NCBI GenBank assembly: GCA_947463845.1
Contig: CANHUM010000042.1
Coordinates: 1 to 9,345 of the forward strand
DNA: 9,345 nucleotides
Source: Comamonadaceae bacterium
GTDB lineage: Bacteria > Pseudomonadota > Gammaproteobacteria > Burkholderiales > Burkholderiaceae_C
Direction of reading: 5' to 3'
Shown: one piece after another, positions 6,390 to 9,345 of the stretch
Layout of the letters: each line of letters starts with the position of its first letter
Position numbering within the stretch: position 1 is the stretch's first letter
Position numbers and translations under genes: made by a program
The notes under the pieces: model-generated
Told to the model about the DNA's origin: nothing
Databases searched by the model: none
Seen by the model: the letters and a program-made list of their open reading frames with translations, nothing else

Positions 6390-7487
6390 GTGCTCACGTT
6401 GAAGCACAGATTGCGCGTCTTTTCTTCGGTCCTGGGCTCGTGTTTTTTGACGCTCTGGGCGGGTCATGCGGCCCTTGCACAGACCCGGTTGGCCACTGAA
6501 CCTGCCACCACCTCCAAGAACGCTGCCGAGGAGGTTCGCAGCCTGATTCAATCGGGGCGATTGGACGCGGCGGTCAAGGAAAGTGCCCGTCAAATGCAAA
6601 AGCCTGATGCCGAGCCTAACCTGCAACTGCTGCACTGTGTCGCGCTCGCCAATCACAATCAAACCGACAAAGCCATCGCTTGCTTCACATCGTTGGTGAA
6701 ACAGCGCCCAGACATGCTGGAGGCATACAACAACTTGGGCGTGCTGCACGCCAGTTTGGGGCAACACGAAGAGGCCAAGCGCTGGCTCACTGCGGGCATT
6801 CAGCGCGTGCCTTCCCTGTGGGTTGCGCACCAAAATTTGCAAAGCCTTCAGTCTGACCTTGCCCGCAGAGCCTATGCGCGTGCATTGCAGGCCGAACTGC
6901 CCCTGAAGGAAAGTTTTTCCAAGTTGACCCTGTTGGCCATACCCCCAATGACCAACCCGGCCAAAATGGCCGAAACCACGGCAGTGGCTTCAGCCAGTCT
7001 GCCGGCCACGCCCTCTGTGGTGCCGCTGGCCAAGTTGGACAAAAAACCGGTACAAGTTGAACCGCCTGCGACCCAGCCCGACAGCAAGTTGGCGACCCCA
7101 CCAGACAGCAAGCCTGAGAGTCGAGCACCCGGGCTGGATGCTGCGACGGGCCAGTTGATTCAGGCGGAGGTCGAGTCTTGGGCCAAAGCCTGGAGCGCAC
7201 AAAACATGACGGCTTACTTTGCCGCTTATGCGCCGGAATTCACACCCAACAAATTACCCTCACGTGCAGCTTGGGAAGCGGAGAGAACATCCAGAATTGT
7301 GGGTCGAAAATTCATACGCGTTTCGGTACGCAATTTTTCTTATGAGCGCGTTGGCCCCAAAGTGGTCGTGAGATTCACTCAAATATACGAGTCAGACAAT
7401 ATTTCATCGACTCAGCGCAAGCGTCTGGACATGGTGCTGCACCAAGGTCGTTGGAAGATCGTCCGAGAAAATATCATTGCCAACTGA
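6390..7487 (+). CDS. Exported TPR protein with C-terminal NTF2/SnoaL-like domain
   Basis: This 365-residue protein has three parts. A signal peptide spans residues 1-30 (charged K-H-R-L-R, hydrophobic core, A-A-L-A end), so it acts in the periplasm. Tetratricopeptide repeats cover about 44-144, the clearest being A-Y-N-N-L-G-V-L-H-A-S-L-G-Q-H-E-E-A at 112-129. A Pro/Ala/Lys-rich linker (about 170-246, with a repeated P-D-S-K) leads to an NTF2/SnoaL-like domain at about 247-365 (W-A-K-A-W-S-A-Q-N at its start, W-K-I-V-R-E-N at the end). In other proteobacteria this domain type is found fused to YkuD L,D-transpeptidases, and such a gene follows here, so a partner or substrate-binding role is inferred. 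Start: GTG 6390 is the longest option, but CAGGG at 6386-6390 is better spaced for TTG 6399, which would remove three residues. A Leu-Gly-Ser-Cys at 15-18 is probably not a lipobox because the hydrophobic core continues past it. Confidence 0.8.
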   Translation: MLTLKHRLRVFSSVLGSCFLTLWAGHAALAQTRLATEPATTSKNAAEEVRSLIQSGRLDAAVKESARQMQKPDAEPNLQLLHCVALANHNQTDKAIACFTSLVKQRPDMLEAYNNLGVLHASLGQHEEAKRWLTAGIQRVPSLWVAHQNLQSLQSDLARRAYARALQAELPLKESFSKLTLLAIPPMTNPAKMAETTAVASASLPATPSVVPLAKLDKKPVQVEPPATQPDSKLATPPDSKPESRAPGLDAATGQLIQAEVESWAKAWSAQNMTAYFAAYAPEFTPNKLPSRAAWEAERTSRIVGRKFIRVSVRNFSYERVGPKVVVRFTQIYESDNISSTQRKRLDMVLHQGRWKIVRENIIAN

Positions 7488-7489
7488 CC

Positions 7490-7591
7490 ATGAGTTTTGC
7501 GCTGCTTGTTTGCCACCCAAGTCCTGACCGCAGATGGCTGTTTGTCGAGCGGTCAGCTGGCGCTCTACATATTGGCGCGGACGTGACATGA
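7490..7591 (+). CDS. Possible 33-codon bridging ORF (uORF/leader candidate)
   Basis: A 33-codon open frame starts at ATG 7490, three bases after the stop of the TPR gene. Its TGA (7589-7591) overlaps the ATG of the L,D-transpeptidase gene in an ATGA arrangement, the geometry seen in translational coupling. The hairpin at 7524-7556 lies within it. There is no ribosome binding site, the peptide matches no family I know, and a frame this short can arise by chance, so it is listed only as a candidate leader. Confidence 0.2.
   Translation: MSFALLVCHPSPDRRWLFVERSAGALHIGADVT
7524..7556. repeat. 8-bp perfect inverted repeat (hairpin) between TPR and L,D-transpeptidase genes
   Basis: CTGACCGC at 7524-7531 is exactly complementary to GCGGTCAG at 7549-7556, with a 17-base loop. 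No T tract follows, so this is not a standard intrinsic terminator. It could stabilise or process the mRNA between the two genes, act as a protein-binding dyad, or be chance. Confidence 0.45.
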
Positions 7592-8916
7592 TGAAGCACA
7601 TTCATTTTTGGAAAAGTCAGCCGATTCGACTGAGTCTGGGGGCCACTGTCTTATCGACCTTATTGGGAGTTCTCGTTTTCGTTTTGGTGTCGGGGGTCTG
7701 GTTGCGAGTTCAGGGCCAGGATGCGATGACCCACTTCAGTCAGTGGGCTTCGCGGGTGAAGTTGGATGGCGGCCAAGACGTTTCCGATTTGCCTTGGAAA
7801 ACCATCTACACCCCGGAGAAGTTGTCGGCTGATGCGGTCACCATGGACCAGCTTCATGTCGCCAGTCAACGTGACCCAAAGTCTCAGGGTCAGTTGCGCC
7901 CAGCGACGAACGACAGTGGCGAGGCACTTTTTTTGCGTACTTACCAATGGCTCTCTGGGGGACATTTTCCCCAAGCATTGCAAACGGCACAAACCATGGT
8001 GGAACGCTACCCGCATTTTCAGTTGGGCCAATTGCTCTATGCCGACCTGTTGGCAGGCGGTGCAGGAGTGGCCCTTGAGACCGACGCCCTGGCCAACATC
8101 CCGAATCTTCAACAGCGCATGAACCAGCTCAAGACAGAAGCCCTCTTGCGCACACGCCATGCGGGCGTCGAGCTTCTTGCCGGCAAGGTTCCTGCGCAGC
8201 TGAAATATTTGTCATCCAGTGTTCGGAAGGTGATCGTTGTAGATGCCCAGAAGTCGAGGCTTTATGTGTTGGCTTATCAAACCGATGACACCGGCGTTGA
8301 AAAGCTGCAAGTGGTGTTTGATGTGTACGTCTCCATCGGCAGCCAAGGCATGGGAAAGTGGCGCGAGGGCGATGCCAAAACGCCGATGGGTGTCTATTTC
8401 ATTCAAAAGCACCTCACCGATGCCATGCTGCCTGATCTGTATGGTTCAGGTGCACTGACTCTCGACTACCCCAACCCGGTCGACAAGCAACTGAAAAGAA
8501 CAGGATCAGGCATTTGGCTACACGGTTCACCGAGTCAGCAATATGCCCGTCCACCCACGGCCACGGATGGGTGCGTGGTCTTGGCCAACGATGACATGAC
8601 GCGACTCATTCGGCTTGGCGTGCACATGGATACGCCCGTCATCATTGCCGAAAGTTTGTCGTGGATCGATGGGCGTTCTTCCACCCTTTTGGCTCCGAAA
8701 ACTGCGAACGCGGGTTGGCCAGTGCCAGCGCACATGAAAGACACATCGAAAAATTGGATTTTGGTCTCTGCCATCGAATGGGTGGATCCAGCCGAAAAAC
8801 GCACTTACGCGGTCTTGAGCCATGAACTGCAGGTGCCTGACCGCGGTCCACAACGCCGCCACAGCTACTGGGTCAATGACCGGCAGCAGTGGAAAGAAGT
8901 CAGCAGCCCTCTTTGA
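7588..8916 (+). CDS. Membrane-anchored L,D-transpeptidase (YkuD domain)
   Basis: This 442-residue enzyme should form 3-3 peptidoglycan cross-links or attach proteins to peptidoglycan using a catalytic cysteine in the periplasm. One N-terminal membrane segment spans about residues 15-39 with positive residues before it. Residues about 105-165 are helical, with one TPR-like pair (A-L-F-L-R-T-Y-Q-W-L-x-G-G-H-F-P-Q-A). The YkuD domain runs from about 212 (V-R-K-V-I-V-V-D-A-Q-K-S-R-L-Y-V) to 354. It contains T-P-M-G-V-Y-F, the I-W-L-H-G-S-P motif with His312, and T-D-G-C-V-V-L with catalytic Cys329; the usual His or Arg before G-C is Asp here. Residues 355-442 are a tail I do not recognise, and no NTF2-like domain is obvious in it. 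Start ATG 7588 is preferred over 7534 because GGA sits six bases upstream and the membrane segment follows naturally. It probably shares an operon with the TPR-NTF2 gene. Confidence 0.88.
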   Translation: MMKHIHFWKSQPIRLSLGATVLSTLLGVLVFVLVSGVWLRVQGQDAMTHFSQWASRVKLDGGQDVSDLPWKTIYTPEKLSADAVTMDQLHVASQRDPKSQGQLRPATNDSGEALFLRTYQWLSGGHFPQALQTAQTMVERYPHFQLGQLLYADLLAGGAGVALETDALANIPNLQQRMNQLKTEALLRTRHAGVELLAGKVPAQLKYLSSSVRKVIVVDAQKSRLYVLAYQTDDTGVEKLQVVFDVYVSIGSQGMGKWREGDAKTPMGVYFIQKHLTDAMLPDLYGSGALTLDYPNPVDKQLKRTGSGIWLHGSPSQQYARPPTATDGCVVLANDDMTRLIRLGVHMDTPVIIAESLSWIDGRSSTLLAPKTANAGWPVPAHMKDTSKNWILVSAIEWVDPAEKRTYAVLSHELQVPDRGPQRRHSYWVNDRQQWKEVSSPL

Positions 8917-8940
8917 GCCCCTATAACCTGGACTTTGCAA

Positions 8941-9345
8941 GTGCACAACCACCAGACATTGACCCACCACCAAACCTTACTGCTTCAAGGTGTGTTGAAT
9001 TTTTTCATGGAGCAGGGAAAGATCGCGCTGGTTGCATCCGAAGATACGGACACCAAGGCTTGGTTTGAACAAATCCTTGAGCAGCAGGTGGGTGAAAAAA
9101 TTGGTTGCGAGTTGATTCGCTTGGATGAGCTCACCGATACCTTGGATGCTTTGAATGTTCTGCTGTCAAACATATCTGTGCAACAGGCGACGCAGCCCGA
9201 GAGTGCGATGCGCGCCAACTTTTTGCTTTGGGTGTCAGAGAGCGAGCACTTTACCCAAGAGCGCTTTCAACTTTTGAAAAGAATCATTTTGCAGTTTTCG
9301 GGCTTGGACCTCAAACTCTTTGTGTCCGTGACCTCTGACCGATGG
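8941..9345 (+). CDS. ExeA/DamX-like degenerate P-loop ATPase-fold protein, 3' end beyond window
   Basis: A frame open to the right edge begins 24 bases after the L,D-transpeptidase stop and gives 135 residues from GTG 8941. Other starts are TTG 8995, with AAGG four bases upstream, and ATG 9007. The pattern resembles the N-terminus of ExeA/GspA/DamX-type AAA proteins: a helix L-L-L-Q-G-V-L-N-F-F, a strand K-I-A-L-V, then a loop A-S-E-D-T-D-T-K-A-W that places Lys39 at the Walker A lysine while losing all its glycines and the Ser/Thr. Later F-L-L-W-V-S-E-S-E (about 94-102) sits where h-h-h-h-D-E-A should be, with Ser replacing the Walker B Asp. No signal peptide is seen, so this part is cytoplasmic. 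If the reading is right, it is probably inactive as an ATPase. The assignment rests on pattern alone; a protein of another family is possible. Confidence 0.55.
   Translation, partial: MHNHQTLTHHQTLLLQGVLNFFMEQGKIALVASEDTDTKAWFEQILEQQVGEKIGCELIRLDELTDTLDALNVLLSNISVQQATQPESAMRANFLLWVSESEHFTQERFQLLKRIILQFSGLDLKLFVSVTSDRW

Noticed and set aside
6202..6402. 66-codon plus ORF and the matching 65-codon minus ORF (6200-6397) in the mltB/TPR intergenic region
   Set aside because: No ribosome binding site, no recognisable motif, and the plus frame overlaps the start of the TPR gene in a different frame.

Overview
The window looks like chromosomal DNA of a GC-rich betaproteobacterium, most likely Burkholderiales and perhaps Comamonadaceae. 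This is inferred from protein flavour (DusC with an adjacent GNAT, a NUDT19-type Nudix hydrolase, an MltB with a downstream TIGR02450-type protein) and from codon use. No RNA gene, CRISPR array, insertion sequence, integrase or phage gene was seen. Genes are tightly packed, and the only gene-free stretch over 300 bases is 6087-6389.

Layout: (1) 1-540, minus strand, a periplasmic di-haem cytochrome c cut by the window edge. (2) 541-639, a divergent intergenic region with three adjacent short dyads. (3) 640-2149, plus strand, a GNAT acetyltransferase followed by the tRNA dihydrouridine synthase DusC. (4) 2155-3459, minus strand, a Nudix hydrolase followed by a small stand-alone histidine phosphotransfer (Hpt) protein, tail to tail with dusC. 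(5) 3595-4509, plus strand, a short-chain dehydrogenase of the HSD17B4 type, divergent from the Nudix gene. (6) 4596-6086, minus strand, an MltB-family lytic transglycosylase and a 73-residue tryptophan-containing TIGR02450/DUF2389-type protein 12 bases behind it. (7) 6390-9345, plus strand, an envelope cluster: an exported TPR protein with a C-terminal NTF2-like domain, a membrane-anchored L,D-transpeptidase, and the start of a protein that looks like an ExeA/DamX-type ATPase with both nucleotide-binding motifs degraded.

How the genes fit together: the second half is about the cell wall. MltB cuts glycan strands, the L,D-transpeptidase forms 3-3 cross-links or attaches proteins to peptidoglycan, and the TPR/NTF2 protein probably assists the transpeptidase, because that NTF2-like domain is fused to the YkuD catalytic domain in other proteobacterial enzymes. 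The Nudix/SDR pair is consistent with acyl-CoA metabolism, since NUDT19-type enzymes hydrolyse CoA species and HSD17B4-type SDRs act on 3-hydroxyacyl-CoA. The GNAT/DusC pair and the cytochrome are ordinary housekeeping or respiratory genes.

The best candidate for something not yet described is the 3' end of the window: the split TPR-NTF2 / L,D-transpeptidase pair, a 33-codon ORF that exactly bridges the two genes and contains a hairpin, and the following pseudo-ATPase. All of these functional links are inferences from sequence and position.
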